The notes beneath the pieces were generated by a model. It was given only the letters and a program-made list of their open reading frames with translations. It ran no database searches and was not told the DNA's origin. Source: Sinorhizobium terangae (GTDB taxonomy: Bacteria > Pseudomonadota > Alphaproteobacteria > Rhizobiales > Rhizobiaceae). Taken from it: a stretch of DNA of 64,000 nucleotides. Shown here piece after piece: positions 54,349-62,019 of this stretch. The position numbers and the translations under genes were made by a program. The stretch is from contig NZ_WITC01000099.1 in NCBI RefSeq assembly GCF_009601505.1, positions 40,970 through 104,969 of the forward strand. The letters run 5' to 3'. Position 1 is the first letter of the stretch, and every line of letters begins with the position of its first letter.

Positions 54349-54395
54349 ACAGCGCCGCGCGTCTTATAAGACGCGAAAGGGACGCTGTAGCACTT
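54349..54395. repeat. Partial RIME-like repeat, inverted (copy 7)
   Basis: ACAGCGCCGCGCGTCTTATA through AGACGCGAAAGGGACGCTGTAGCACTTT is the second palindrome of the family, read on the minus strand, with the first palindrome absent. Confidence 0.6.
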
Positions 54396-54514
54396 TAGAG
54401 ACACACAGAGCCGTACTGCCTCCAGAATGGGCAGCGACAATGTCGCACAAAAAGCGCTCCGGGCACAGGAAAAATCAGAATGAACGCCCGTCCGCGGATC
54501 TGGCCATCAAATAA

Positions 54515-54597
54515 ATCGCATCCGATTAAATCGAAACCGCTTGACATCACCCTTTCTCTCACGTATTTAACGCGCATCCGATTGAAGCGGATACGAT
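54515..54597 (+). promoter_or_regulatory. ohr promoter flanked by OhrR-type operators
   Basis: A near-consensus promoter TTGACA (54541-54546), 17 bases, TATTTA (54564-54569) is flanked by ATCGCATCCGATTAAATCG (54515-54533) and a related palindrome with ATCCG/CGGAT arms (54572-54597). The 19-mer recurs upstream of ohrR at 59.1 kb, so these are probably OhrR binding sites that block RNA polymerase. Confidence 0.6.
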
Positions 54598-54623
54598 GTA
54601 AATTGAAACAGAAAGGATTTCCC

Positions 54624-55019
54624 ATGACCGAGAAGCTTCTTTTCACCGGCAAGACTCACAACACCGGCGGCCGCAATGGCGGCACGCGGAGCAGCGACGG
54701 CAAGCTCGACCTGAAGCTTTCGCAGCCGCACCCGGCCGCGGAACAGCTCTTCGGGGCAGCCTGGTCTGCCTGCTACATCGGAGCGATCGAGCTCGCCGCC
54801 TCGCAGCGAAGCGTCAAGCTTCCGGCCGGACCCGAGGTCGACGCCGAGATCGACTTGAACCTCGATGACGGCTCCTATTTCCTCCGGGCGCGCCTGAACG
54901 TGAGCCTGCCGGGGGTCGAGCGCGAGCTTGCAGAGGAGCTGATCGAGGCGGCGCACGGCATTTGCCCATACTCCAAGGCAACGCGCGGCAACATCGACGT
55001 GACTACCAGCCTCGCCTGA
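54624..55019 (+). CDS. ohr: Organic hydroperoxide resistance protein
   Basis: The 131-residue OsmC-superfamily protein has both Ohr cysteine motifs, AAWSACYIGAIELA and HGICPYSKATRG. Ohr is a thiol peroxidase that reduces organic hydroperoxides using lipoyl groups in the cytosol. Start at 54624 has AAAGGATTTCCC upstream. It is monocistronic and likely derepressed by OhrR oxidation; the operator is shared with ohrR, encoded 3.5 kb downstream on the other strand. Confidence 0.92.
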   Translation: MTEKLLFTGKTHNTGGRNGGTRSSDGKLDLKLSQPHPAAEQLFGAAWSACYIGAIELAASQRSVKLPAGPEVDAEIDLNLDDGSYFLRARLNVSLPGVERELAEELIEAAHGICPYSKATRGNIDVTTSLA

Positions 55020-55045
55020 ACGGGATCAGTCCGGTCTTCCTCTCA

Positions 55046-55090
55046 AGCAATTCCAGGGAATGTGCGAAGCGGTTTTCCGTCCGAATTGCT
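55046..55090. repeat. Short AATTCC palindromic repeat, inverted, copy 3
   Basis: AGCAATTCCAGGGAATGTGC and GGTTTTCCGTCCGAATTGCT mark an inverted version of the repeat seen at 12.4 and 25.3 kb, 27 bases downstream of the ohr stop. Confidence 0.65.
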
Positions 55091-55645
55091 GAGTCTTCAA
55101 AGGGCAGGGCGGTTCACTCAGCGAAGCAGTGAGCCGCCCCGGCAGGCGGACCCGACGCCTCGCCGAATTTGCTGACACGACAACAAGATAGGACACGCGA
55201 ATGCCCGACAGCCGCCTGAACAGATCAATACGGTCGAAGCCATCCTTGTCACGGCAAAGGCGCGCGGAGAGGTCGACTTCGGACTGGATCGCCAGTCCCA
55301 TGCCCTGATGAGCTGCCTCGTGCCTTCGGCCGGTCGGAGTCGCACCTGCATTTCTTCGATGGCGTGGACGGCGGCTATGCCAAGGCGGCCGAGACCAGGG
55401 AGGCGAAGGAGCTTGCCGCTGCGTCGTCACGTAAGGTGAAGAAACATCAACTTCTTCCCGCTCGCGGCGTTATCAGCCTCAACCTCCGCGATCAACCGAG
55501 CCGCATAGTGACCTTCCAAAGTCATTCACGGCGCGGACGCGCCGCACGGCGTCGGCGACGCTGGGAGACTGCTGCATGTTCATTGAATCGCCTTCTGCCC
55601 ATCCAGCGCGAATAATTGCGCAAGGCAGACTTGACAGGTCGCCGA

Positions 55646-55669
55646 AATAGGTAGATCGGTCTGCCTATT
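55646..55669. promoter_or_regulatory. TetR-type operator palindrome
   Basis: AATAGGTAG-ATCGGT-CTGCCTATT is an inverted repeat with one mismatch, ending 15 bases before the TetR start; a TTGACA sits at 55631-55636. Probably autoregulatory. Confidence 0.55.
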
Positions 55670-55684
55670 AGTTGGAGAGACAAA

Positions 55685-56263
55685 ATGACCGAGCGAACGC
55701 CTGCCAAGGAGCGCCTGCTGAACGCCGCTGCCGAGCTGTTCTACCGCGAGGGAGTGGGGGCGACGGGGATCGATGCGATCACCGCCCATGCGGGGGTCGC
55801 GAAAATGAGCCTCTACAACAACTTTTCGTCCAAGGCGGATCTCGTCAATGCGTATATGCAGCGACGTCTCGATGAATGGCGGGACGTCTATCGGGAGCGG
55901 CTGAGAAACGCGACAACTGCGCAGGAGCGTATCCTGGCGGTGTTCGATTCCTATGTGGACCATGCGGCCCTTGCCTATGAGTGGGGGTTTCGAGGGTGCG
56001 GGCTCCTCAATGCCGCGGCGGAGCTTCCCGTCGGTGATCCCGGCCGGGCGGTCGTCGCCGTCCAGAAGGAAGAGGTGGAGAGGCTGTTCAAGGAACACCT
56101 CCTCGAGATGCAACCGGAAGCCGGCGTCTCGATCGACGAGACCGCGCAACATCTTTCCTTTCTGCTCGAGGGCGCGATGTCGCGTGCGGGTCTCGACGGG
56201 CATGACGCACGGCTGAAGACGGCGCGCAAGATCGCTATCTCGATTCTGGAGCGATTTTCATAA
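55685..56263 (+). CDS. TetR/AcrR family transcriptional regulator
   Basis: The 192-residue protein has the TetR HTH (RLLNAAAELFYREGVGATGI, HAGVAKMSLYNNFSSKADLV) and a helical ligand-binding C-terminal domain with GFRGCGLLNAAAEL. Its operator-like palindrome lies just upstream. An EamA transporter gene follows 178 bases downstream on the same strand, a likely but unproven target. Confidence 0.88.
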   Translation: MTERTPAKERLLNAAAELFYREGVGATGIDAITAHAGVAKMSLYNNFSSKADLVNAYMQRRLDEWRDVYRERLRNATTAQERILAVFDSYVDHAALAYEWGFRGCGLLNAAAELPVGDPGRAVVAVQKEEVERLFKEHLLEMQPEAGVSIDETAQHLSFLLEGAMSRAGLDGHDARLKTARKIAISILERFS

Positions 56264-56307
56264 GTAGCGCGAGATGCTGGCGGAAAGCCGCGCGCAGTTT
56301 TCATCCC

Positions 56308-56366
56308 GCAACGATTCAAAGTTCTACAGCCACTGTTGCACCTCTGGTTAGACGCGCGGCGCTGTA
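56308..56366. repeat. Partial RIME-like repeat, copy 8
   Basis: GCAACGATTCAAAGTTCTACAG and GACGCGCGGCGCTGTAA keep the linker and second palindrome of the family, with a shortened inner arm. It lies between the TetR and EamA genes. Confidence 0.6.
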
Positions 56367-56441
56367 AGAGCGCGTTTTTTTCCCGCGCTCAAGTCTTCCG
56401 AATTCTCACAACTTCTGCCAACGCCAGAACGGACCCCATAA

Positions 56442-57371
56442 ATGAGCGAAGCTGTAGCCGCGGCCTCGTACCGCACGAGAAAGGGAATCTGGTCGGTTCT
56501 CATCCTGGTCATTCTCGAAGCGGCTCTGGTGATTTCCTGGAGCGCCGGCTTCGTCGGCATCCGGTTTGCGATCGATCACGCGCCGATATTCCTGATCCTT
56601 CTCTGGCGAAGCCTCGTGTCCGGGCTGCTCCTGCTTCCCTTTGCGCTCATCATGGGGCCGGCGATGAGGTGGAAAGATGCCTTCTCGCAGATGTTATTCG
56701 GCGCGCTGGCGATGTCCGGTTACCTCGCCGGGTTCGCGCTTGCGATCTCCTATGGGGTGCCAACGGGCCTCGTCGCCCTGATCGCCGACATGCTGCCGCT
56801 GGCGGTCGCGATATTGTCCTGGCCAGTCCTCGGGCAGGCGCTGACAGCGCGCCAGTGGCTCGGATCCTTGCTCGGCATGGCCGGCGTCCTGATCGCCTCT
56901 GGCTGGTCACTCAACATGGGCGACGTGCCGCTCTGGGCCTATGGCCTGCCTGTTCTCGGCACGCTTTCGCTCGCAATGGCGACGCTGCTGCAGAAACGCA
57001 GCCCCACCAGCGCCATGCCCGTCTACCAGAGCCTGTGCATCCAGTGCCTTTCAGCGTCCGCGATCTTCGCCGGGTTCGCCTGGCACGAGGGAGCTGTTCT
57101 CCCGGTTCTCGACAGGGGATTCATCGGCGGCATTCTCTGGCTCGTCTTCGTCGCGACATTCGGAGCATGGAGCCTCTACTACATCGCCCTTCGCAAATCG
57201 TCTCCGGCCCGGGTTACGGCAATCCTCTATCTGAGCCCGCCGGTGACGATGATCTGGGCCTGGGTGATGTTTGGCGAGCCCTTGTCCTTTGCCATGGCCG
57301 GCGGGCTGGTCGTTTCGCTCGCCGGCATCATCATCGTCGCGCGATCGCAAAAGCCGACTCACGCGGCATAG
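56442..57371 (+). CDS. EamA/DMT family transporter
   Basis: The 309-residue protein has ten predicted helices in two EamA repeats, with the usual LYYIALRKSSPARVTAILYL and SPPVTMIWAWVMFGEPLS segments near the C-terminal repeat. Such proteins export metabolites, often amino acids or toxic analogues. No strong ribosome site is seen. Downstream of a TetR gene and a repeat. Confidence 0.85.
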   Translation: MSEAVAAASYRTRKGIWSVLILVILEAALVISWSAGFVGIRFAIDHAPIFLILLWRSLVSGLLLLPFALIMGPAMRWKDAFSQMLFGALAMSGYLAGFALAISYGVPTGLVALIADMLPLAVAILSWPVLGQALTARQWLGSLLGMAGVLIASGWSLNMGDVPLWAYGLPVLGTLSLAMATLLQKRSPTSAMPVYQSLCIQCLSASAIFAGFAWHEGAVLPVLDRGFIGGILWLVFVATFGAWSLYYIALRKSSPARVTAILYLSPPVTMIWAWVMFGEPLSFAMAGGLVVSLAGIIIVARSQKPTHAA

Positions 57372-57507
57372 GGCCACCGGTCGGTCGATGACGAGTCAAG
57401 ACATCATGGACGCCGGATTGCGATTACCCCCAAAATGTTAGTGGAAAAGTGGGAAAAATCTGGCAGGTTGTACTCGTGTTGTTAAACCATTTTAGCACGT
57501 TTTCAGG

Positions 57508-57535
57508 GCCCACTTCTCCGGAAGTGGGCTTCTTT
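57508..57535 (+). terminator. Terminator-like hairpin 1
   Basis: GCCCACTTC-TCCG-GAAGTGGGC is a perfect 9-bp stem with a UNCG-type tetraloop, followed by TTCTTT. It lies about 135 bases after the EamA stop. Confidence 0.7.
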
Positions 57536-57804
57536 AATTCCTTTGGATGGTGGCCTCTTCTCACCCAACAAATGGCGAACACGCTCGCGTAGGCAATGCC
57601 GTTGCCGCCGCAAGCGGCGATTGGTGGCCCTATCGATTTAGTGCATGTCGCCAAAAAGGGTGTGCCGGTTTTCGGGACAACGACATGCATGAGATCAATG
57701 ACCCAAGCGCGTCGCACGAGGCCGATTGAACGCGACGCGCTTTGGCGGACAATCGGCCAATTCTGGCACGATTGCAGGGCCAACATTATTGACGTCAAAC
57801 TCAG

Positions 57805-57841
57805 GCCCGCCGGTTTCATTCCAAATGGCGGGCTCTTTTTT
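57805..57841 (+). terminator. Terminator-like hairpin 2
   Basis: GCCCGCC and GGCGGGC form a 7-bp stem with a 15-base loop, followed by TCTTTTTT. Confidence 0.7.
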
Positions 57842-58044
57842 CACTGCTTCCGGAAACGTCGATGCAGGCGGCGCAGCATCCCTTGCGCGTCTGATAAAAA
57901 GCGCGGTGCTGGGCGTTCCCGCCGGCGCTCGCAGAATAGCTCTTATGGGCTAGTAGACATGCAATTTCAGTTTGGCAGAATGATTCGGCTACAACTTTGT
58001 AGCGGTCATATCATCACCCATTCCTTTTCAGTAGCAATTTAGAG

Positions 58045-58076
58045 CAGAGCCCTGAGAGATGACTGGGGCTCTGTTT
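58045..58076 (+). terminator. Terminator-like hairpin 3
   Basis: CAGAGCCC and GGGCTCTG form a perfect 8-bp stem with a 13-base loop, followed by a short TTT. Confidence 0.45.
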
Positions 58077-58136
58077 GCTGCTGCTCATTCAACGAAGGGA
58101 TTAATTACAGGCCTGTCCGAGCCGGACGGGAGCTTG

Positions 58137-58409
58137 TCATCCATCTTGCGGCTGTGGGGCGTCAGGGGCAGGGCCGCCCTCCAGAAACGCCACAACCTCG
58201 GCCTGCATGTCGAGGCAAAGGTTCTGATATTCGCGCAACAGTTCCTCCCGCAGAGGATACTCGTTCCGCAGGCTTTCGATGGCTCCCGCGGCAAGAGCGT
58301 AGGCTTCGAACAGATCTTCCATCTCCTGGTTTTTGATGGCCCGAAGCTTTTGTCGGTGACGTGGTAACGCCAGTGCGAGCCTGGCTCTTCCGTTGCGCAC
58401 TAGGGACAT
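58137..58409 (-). CDS. Small hypothetical protein
   Basis: The 90-residue product has a basic N-terminal third and then a helical, acidic part (MEDLFEAYALAAGAIESLRN, REELLREYQNLCLDMQAEVV). No family is recognised. The start at 58409 has only a weak upstream site, so the N-terminus is uncertain. It follows ohrR on the same strand, separated by 140 bases. Confidence 0.5.
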   Translation of the reverse strand: MSLVRNGRARLALALPRHRQKLRAIKNQEMEDLFEAYALAAGAIESLRNEYPLREELLREYQNLCLDMQAEVVAFLEGGPAPDAPQPQDG

Positions 58410-58549
58410 TGCCGCAACCCCGGCAGTGCCCGCCGGATTGCGGACACTGCTGCTGGTTTGTGTGTGGCGTGTACGCCGACCTCGGATGAAGGACGACGTC
58501 CTATAAATTCCGAAGCTCACACTTTGTTCCGTGACATGCAGTAAGCCGA

Positions 58550-59053
58550 TCACCGCTCGCCCTGGATGGCGCGCAGGAGGTTGTCGCGCAGCCTCGCCAC
58601 GCTCTGCTGTACCGAGTGGAAGTCGTCTCCGAGCCCGGTGGCATCCGTCAGCGACGCGCCGGGCTCGGCGTCTACCAGGCTGCGGCCGGCCGGGGTCAGG
58701 CTCACCCGAACCTGGCGCTCGTCTTCCGGGTCGCGGCGACGGCTGATCAGACCGATCTGCTCGAGCTTCTTGAGGATCGGCGTCAGCGTGTTGGATTCGA
58801 GGAACAGTTTTTCGCCGAGTTCGCCGACCGTCTGGTCGTCCTTTTCGGAGAGCGCCACCAGGGCGATGTACTGGGTGTAGGTGAGGCCAAGCTCATCCAA
58901 GATCGGTTTGTAGGCGCGGCCGAAGGCAAGATTTGCCGAGTAGATCGCGAAGCACAGAAAGTTCGCCAGCTTCGGCTTTTCCTTGCCTGGCTGCGGGGAA
59001 TCGGGCGTGATCGCGTCCTGGTTCTTTGCTGTCTGGGAAGGAGTCATGGGCAT
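58550..59053 (-). CDS. ohrR: MarR family redox-sensing repressor OhrR
   Basis: The 167-residue protein has the OhrR N-terminal signature LANFLCFAIYSANLAFGRAY, where the Cys senses organic peroxide, and Tyr residues in LGLTYTQYIALVALSE. The winged HTH is GELGEKLFLESNTLTPILKK with RRRDPEDERQVRVSLT as the wing. OhrR represses ohr until oxidised. Two 19-mer operator-like sites lie in its upstream region and identical-type sites flank the ohr promoter 4.5 kb away. The N-terminal 27 residues are a less conserved extension; a start at 59047 is also possible. Confidence 0.9.
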   Translation of the reverse strand: MPMTPSQTAKNQDAITPDSPQPGKEKPKLANFLCFAIYSANLAFGRAYKPILDELGLTYTQYIALVALSEKDDQTVGELGEKLFLESNTLTPILKKLEQIGLISRRRDPEDERQVRVSLTPAGRSLVDAEPGASLTDATGLGDDFHSVQQSVARLRDNLLRAIQGER

Positions 59054-59090
59054 TATTCAATCCGGTTCTTTGCTGTCGGAGTTTATATAA

Positions 59091-59160
59091 ATCGTATCCG
59101 ATTAAATCGCAATGGTATTGATGCGGGTTCGAGCGATCTGGATCGCATCCGATTTAAGCG
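59091..59160 (-). promoter_or_regulatory. OhrR-type operators upstream of ohrR
   Basis: ATCGTATCCGATTAAATCG (59091-59109) and ATCGCATCCGATTTAAGCG (59142-59160) match the 19-mer upstream of ohr. Their position before the ohrR start suggests autoregulation. Confidence 0.6.
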
Positions 59161-59182
59161 GCCTCTTCTACCTCCCGAGGGC

Positions 59183-59357
59183 GACACCCCTCTATCGGGC
59201 ATCTCCCCCACAAGGGAGGAGACCGAGGAGGCACCGCTCTGCACCACCGCCACCTCCTAGAGTGAGGTTGACCCTGTCGAGGAGACACGCGGGGGAGCCC
59301 GCGCCTTGCCAATCTTCCCCCTTGTGGGGGAGATACCCGGCAGGGCAGAGGGGTGTC
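59183..59357. repeat. Large imperfect inverted repeat (CTCCCCC/GGGGGAG family)
   Basis: GACACCCCTCT-ATCGGGCATCTCCCCCACAA at the left is complementary to TTGTGGGGGAGATACCCGGC and AGAGGGGTGTC at the right. Arms of about 45 bases flank a central region of about 85 bases. Confidence 0.7.
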
Positions 59358-59515
59358 AGCACACTTCTGCGAAATTGCTTCGCCGCGACCCGGTTTCGCT
59401 CCAACTTTTTGAAACGCAAAAGCGGAGCGGGCCCGGAGTTTGCCTCGGTCGGTGCGAGCGGTTGCGGATTCGGTGGACTGTCGTGTAGCTTGCCGCCCAA
59501 GGACAGGAGGAGGTC

Positions 59516-59944
59516 ATGGCTGACTCGAGTTCCGGTACCGCCAGGATGCTGACCGGCAAATGTCTCTGTGGGGCAGTCGAATACCGGGTGGCGGACCGGT
59601 TCGAATATGCGATGAACTGCCATTGCTCGAATTGCCGGCGTGCCACCGGTTCGGCCTTCAAACCGTTCGCCGGCGTCAAGCGCGGCGAACTCAGCCTCGT
59701 TCGGGGCGAGGACGCGCGCCTCGTCTATGGAGACGAGGGTGAGGCGCATGACGTTCATTGCTCGGCCTGCGGCTCACTGCTTTATTCCGTCGTGCGCGAG
59801 GGTGCCTATGCGCATGTGACGCTCGGCACGCTCGTCGATGCGCCGGCGATCCGGCCCTCGGCGCACATCTTCGTCGGGTCGAAGGCGGAATGGTTCCAGA
59901 TCACCGACGACCTGCCGCAATACGAATGCTTTCCCGGCGATTGA
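59516..59944 (+). CDS. GFA (CENP-V) family zinc protein
   Basis: The 142-residue protein has the GFA zinc ligands GKCLCGAVEY, CHCSNCRRATGSAF and HCSACGSLLY. It is a general GFA fold protein, shorter than the true Gfa encoded at 43.1 kb. Role unknown; glutathione or thiol-adduct chemistry is possible. GGAGGAGGTC precedes the ATG. Confidence 0.88.
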   Translation: MADSSSGTARMLTGKCLCGAVEYRVADRFEYAMNCHCSNCRRATGSAFKPFAGVKRGELSLVRGEDARLVYGDEGEAHDVHCSACGSLLYSVVREGAYAHVTLGTLVDAPAIRPSAHIFVGSKAEWFQITDDLPQYECFPGD

Positions 59945-59957
59945 GGCGTGCCGCTTT

Positions 59958-60965
59958 TCACACCGTCACGACGACCTTGCCGAACTGCTCGTTCGACTCC
60001 AGGAAGCGATGCGCCTCGACGATCTTTTCGAACGGAAAGGTCCTGGCGATCACTGGCCGGAGCGAACCGTCCGCCAGCCCATCGAGGACAAAGCTCTTGG
60101 CGGCAGTGAGCCGCGCCGGATCGGCGACGATCTCATGGACCAGGTAGCCACGCAGCGTCAGGCTCTTGCTCAGCACGGCAAAGAGCGGGAAGGGCGTGGG
60201 CTCGGGGCTCAGGCCGCCGTACTCGATGAGGGTGCCGCCCCGTGACATGGCCGCCGTCAGCGGCTCGAAGACGGGGCCGCCGACTGCGTCGAACACCACG
60301 CGCACGCCCGCCGGGCCGACGATCTCCCTTAGTCGGGCTTCGAGATCCTCCTCGGCGGAGGCGATCACATGCGCGGCGCCGAATTCGGTGAGGGCCTGCT
60401 TCTTGGCGGACGTGCGCGTGACGGCGATCCCGGTCGCGCCCACCCTGTTGGCAATCTCGATCGCGGCGAGTCCGACGCTGCTCGATGCGGCGGTGATGAC
60501 GACGAAATCCTCCCGGCGCAGTCCGGCGATGTCGATCAGCGCGCCATAGGCGGTGAGATATGGCATCCAGACGGCGGCGGCCGCTTCGAAGCCCAGCGAT
60601 GGCGGGTGCCTGACGACGAGCCTCGCCGGAAAGCTGGCAAGCTCGCCATAGGCAGGCCAGCGGACCATCGATGGGGGCGGCACGACGCTAACGGCGTCGC
60701 CCGGTGCGAAATCCTCCACACCTTCACCGACCGCTTCGACGATGCCCGCCGCCTCGAGACCCAGACCGGAGGGCAGCGGCGGCGTCTCGATATAGGTGCC
60801 GGAGCGGATCAGCGCCTCGGCCCTGTTGAGGCCAAGCGCCTTGACGCGGATCTGGACCTCGCCCGAACCGGGCCCAGCAACATCGATATCCTCGATGCGC
60901 AGGACCTCGGGACCACCGAGCTCATGAAACGGACGACACGGACCATCGGCACAACTCCAAAACAT
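59958..60965 (-). CDS. Zinc-independent MDR/quinone oxidoreductase-like protein with 5' frameshift
   Basis: The readable frame has the medium-chain dehydrogenase/reductase fold of the quinone oxidoreductase type: GLGLEAAGIVEAVGEGVEDF, VVITAASSSVGLAAIEIANR, VVFDAVGGPVFEPLTAAM. The first residues (MFWSCADGPCRPFHELGGPE) look wrong. In another frame ATG at 60946 has GGAG 8 bases upstream and reads MVRVVRF, joining HELGGPEVLRIED if one base is added near 60926. So the 5' end probably carries a one-base loss. Divergent from the LysR gene, its likely regulator. Confidence 0.82.
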   Translation of the reverse strand: MFWSCADGPCRPFHELGGPEVLRIEDIDVAGPGSGEVQIRVKALGLNRAEALIRSGTYIETPPLPSGLGLEAAGIVEAVGEGVEDFAPGDAVSVVPPPSMVRWPAYGELASFPARLVVRHPPSLGFEAAAAVWMPYLTAYGALIDIAGLRREDFVVITAASSSVGLAAIEIANRVGATGIAVTRTSAKKQALTEFGAAHVIASAEEDLEARLREIVGPAGVRVVFDAVGGPVFEPLTAAMSRGGTLIEYGGLSPEPTPFPLFAVLSKSLTLRGYLVHEIVADPARLTAAKSFVLDGLADGSLRPVIARTFPFEKIVEAHRFLESNEQFGKVVVTV

Positions 60966-61048
60966 TTTAACTGAATGAGCTATGCCAGCGCGCTGTCGGG
61001 GGATAAATAGCGATCAAGGCAGGAAAGTCGAAACCAGGAGTTATGAAT

Positions 61049-61963
61049 ATGGATCGCCTTGCGAGCATGGCCGTCTTCGTCAAGGCCGTCGATCTCGGCT
61101 CGTTTGCGGCTGCCGCGAGTGCTCTCGATCTGTCCGGACCGATGGTCGGCAAGCATGTGCGGTTCCTTGAAGAGCGGCTCGGCGTACGCCTCCTCAACCG
61201 CACGACGCGGCGCCAGAGCCTGACGGACTTCGGTCGGGCCTATTATGAGCGCTGCCGCGTGGTGCTCGCCGAAGCCGAGGCTGCGGATGCGCTCGCGGCC
61301 GATCAGTTTTCCGAGCCGCGCGGACGACTTCGGGTGACGATGCCGGCGCTCTTCGGTCGGCGCTGTGTCGTCCCCATCCTTCTCAAGCTTGCCGAGCGAT
61401 ATCCGGCCCTCGAACTCGACCTGTCGTTCAACGATCGCTTCGCCGACCTTGCGGGCGATGGCTTTGACCTTGCGATCCGCAGCCTGGCAGCCAGCAGCCG
61501 CAATCTGGAGGACAGGGCAGGGACGATCGCGCGTCGCCTCGCGCGCCATCACATGGTCGTTTGTGGCTCGCCATCCTATCTCGATAGGCACGGCCCGCCA
61601 CGGCAGATCGAGGACCTCGGCAGCCATCACGGCATCATCTACAGCCGGTCGGGCCGTGTTCACCCCTGGCTGTTTCCGCGTGACGATGGGCTTCCGGCAG
61701 AGGTGACGCCGCGCAACCGCCTGCGCCTCGATGATCTCGACGCGATCGCCGACGCCGCCGTCGCCGGCCTGGGGCTTGCCTGGCTTCCCGGCTGGCTTGT
61801 TCGAGAGCGCATCGAGGCAGGTGCGCTCGTGCCGCTCCTGTCCGATCAACCCGGGCTCCACTTCGACAATCATGCGCTATGGCTGCAGACGCCGTATCTG
61901 CCGCTGAAGGTGCGATTTGCGGTCGATGCCTTAGCGGCCCAGTTGCCCAGGCTCATGAGGTGA
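61049..61963 (+). CDS. LysR-type transcriptional regulator (CrgA/DmlR-like)
   Basis: The 304-residue protein has the LysR HTH (MDRLASMAVFVKAVDLGSFA, LDLSGPMVGKHVRFLEERLG) and a substrate-binding domain with GFDLAIRSLA and DAVAGLGLAWLPGWLV-type segments. ATG at 61049 has a better spacing from AGGAG than ATG at 61043. Divergent from the MDR gene with about 80 bases between, so it probably controls it. Confidence 0.88.
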   Translation: MDRLASMAVFVKAVDLGSFAAAASALDLSGPMVGKHVRFLEERLGVRLLNRTTRRQSLTDFGRAYYERCRVVLAEAEAADALAADQFSEPRGRLRVTMPALFGRRCVVPILLKLAERYPALELDLSFNDRFADLAGDGFDLAIRSLAASSRNLEDRAGTIARRLARHHMVVCGSPSYLDRHGPPRQIEDLGSHHGIIYSRSGRVHPWLFPRDDGLPAEVTPRNRLRLDDLDAIADAAVAGLGLAWLPGWLVRERIEAGALVPLLSDQPGLHFDNHALWLQTPYLPLKVRFAVDALAAQLPRLMR

Positions 61964-62019
61964 CGGTGCGGACTGTACCGTCGACGAGCGCGGCGGGTCT
62001 TCATTTCATGGGCCAAAAA

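Larger units (their letters stand above)
54237..54623. other. Gap between phosphoketolase and ohr
   Basis: Holds a partial inverted RIME-like element and the ohr promoter/operator region at 54515-54597. No gene is evident. Confidence 0.5.
55020..55684. other. Gene-free gap with a possible decayed LysR fragment
   Basis: The 55046-55090 AATTCC repeat lies near the left end. On the plus strand around 55210-55330 a frame reads NTVEAILVTAKARGEVDFGL, resembling part of a LysR substrate-binding domain, but flanking frames are broken. The right end has a TetR-type operator. Confidence 0.45.
57372..58136. other. Lower-G+C gene-free gap with three hairpins
   Basis: About 765 bases without a convincing gene in either strand. 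It includes two terminator-like hairpins (57508-57535 and 57805-57841), a third hairpin at 58045-58073, and a remnant of the RIME second palindrome (57873-57911). Small RNAs are possible. Confidence 0.5.
59054..59515. other. Gap between ohrR and the GFA gene
   Basis: Holds the ohrR operator region and a large inverted repeat (59183-59357). No gene is evident. Confidence 0.5.

Noticed and set aside
57424..57819. 131-codon minus-strand frame in the gap after the EamA gene
   Set aside because: It runs through a terminator-like hairpin, lacks a ribosome site and shows no family-like segment.
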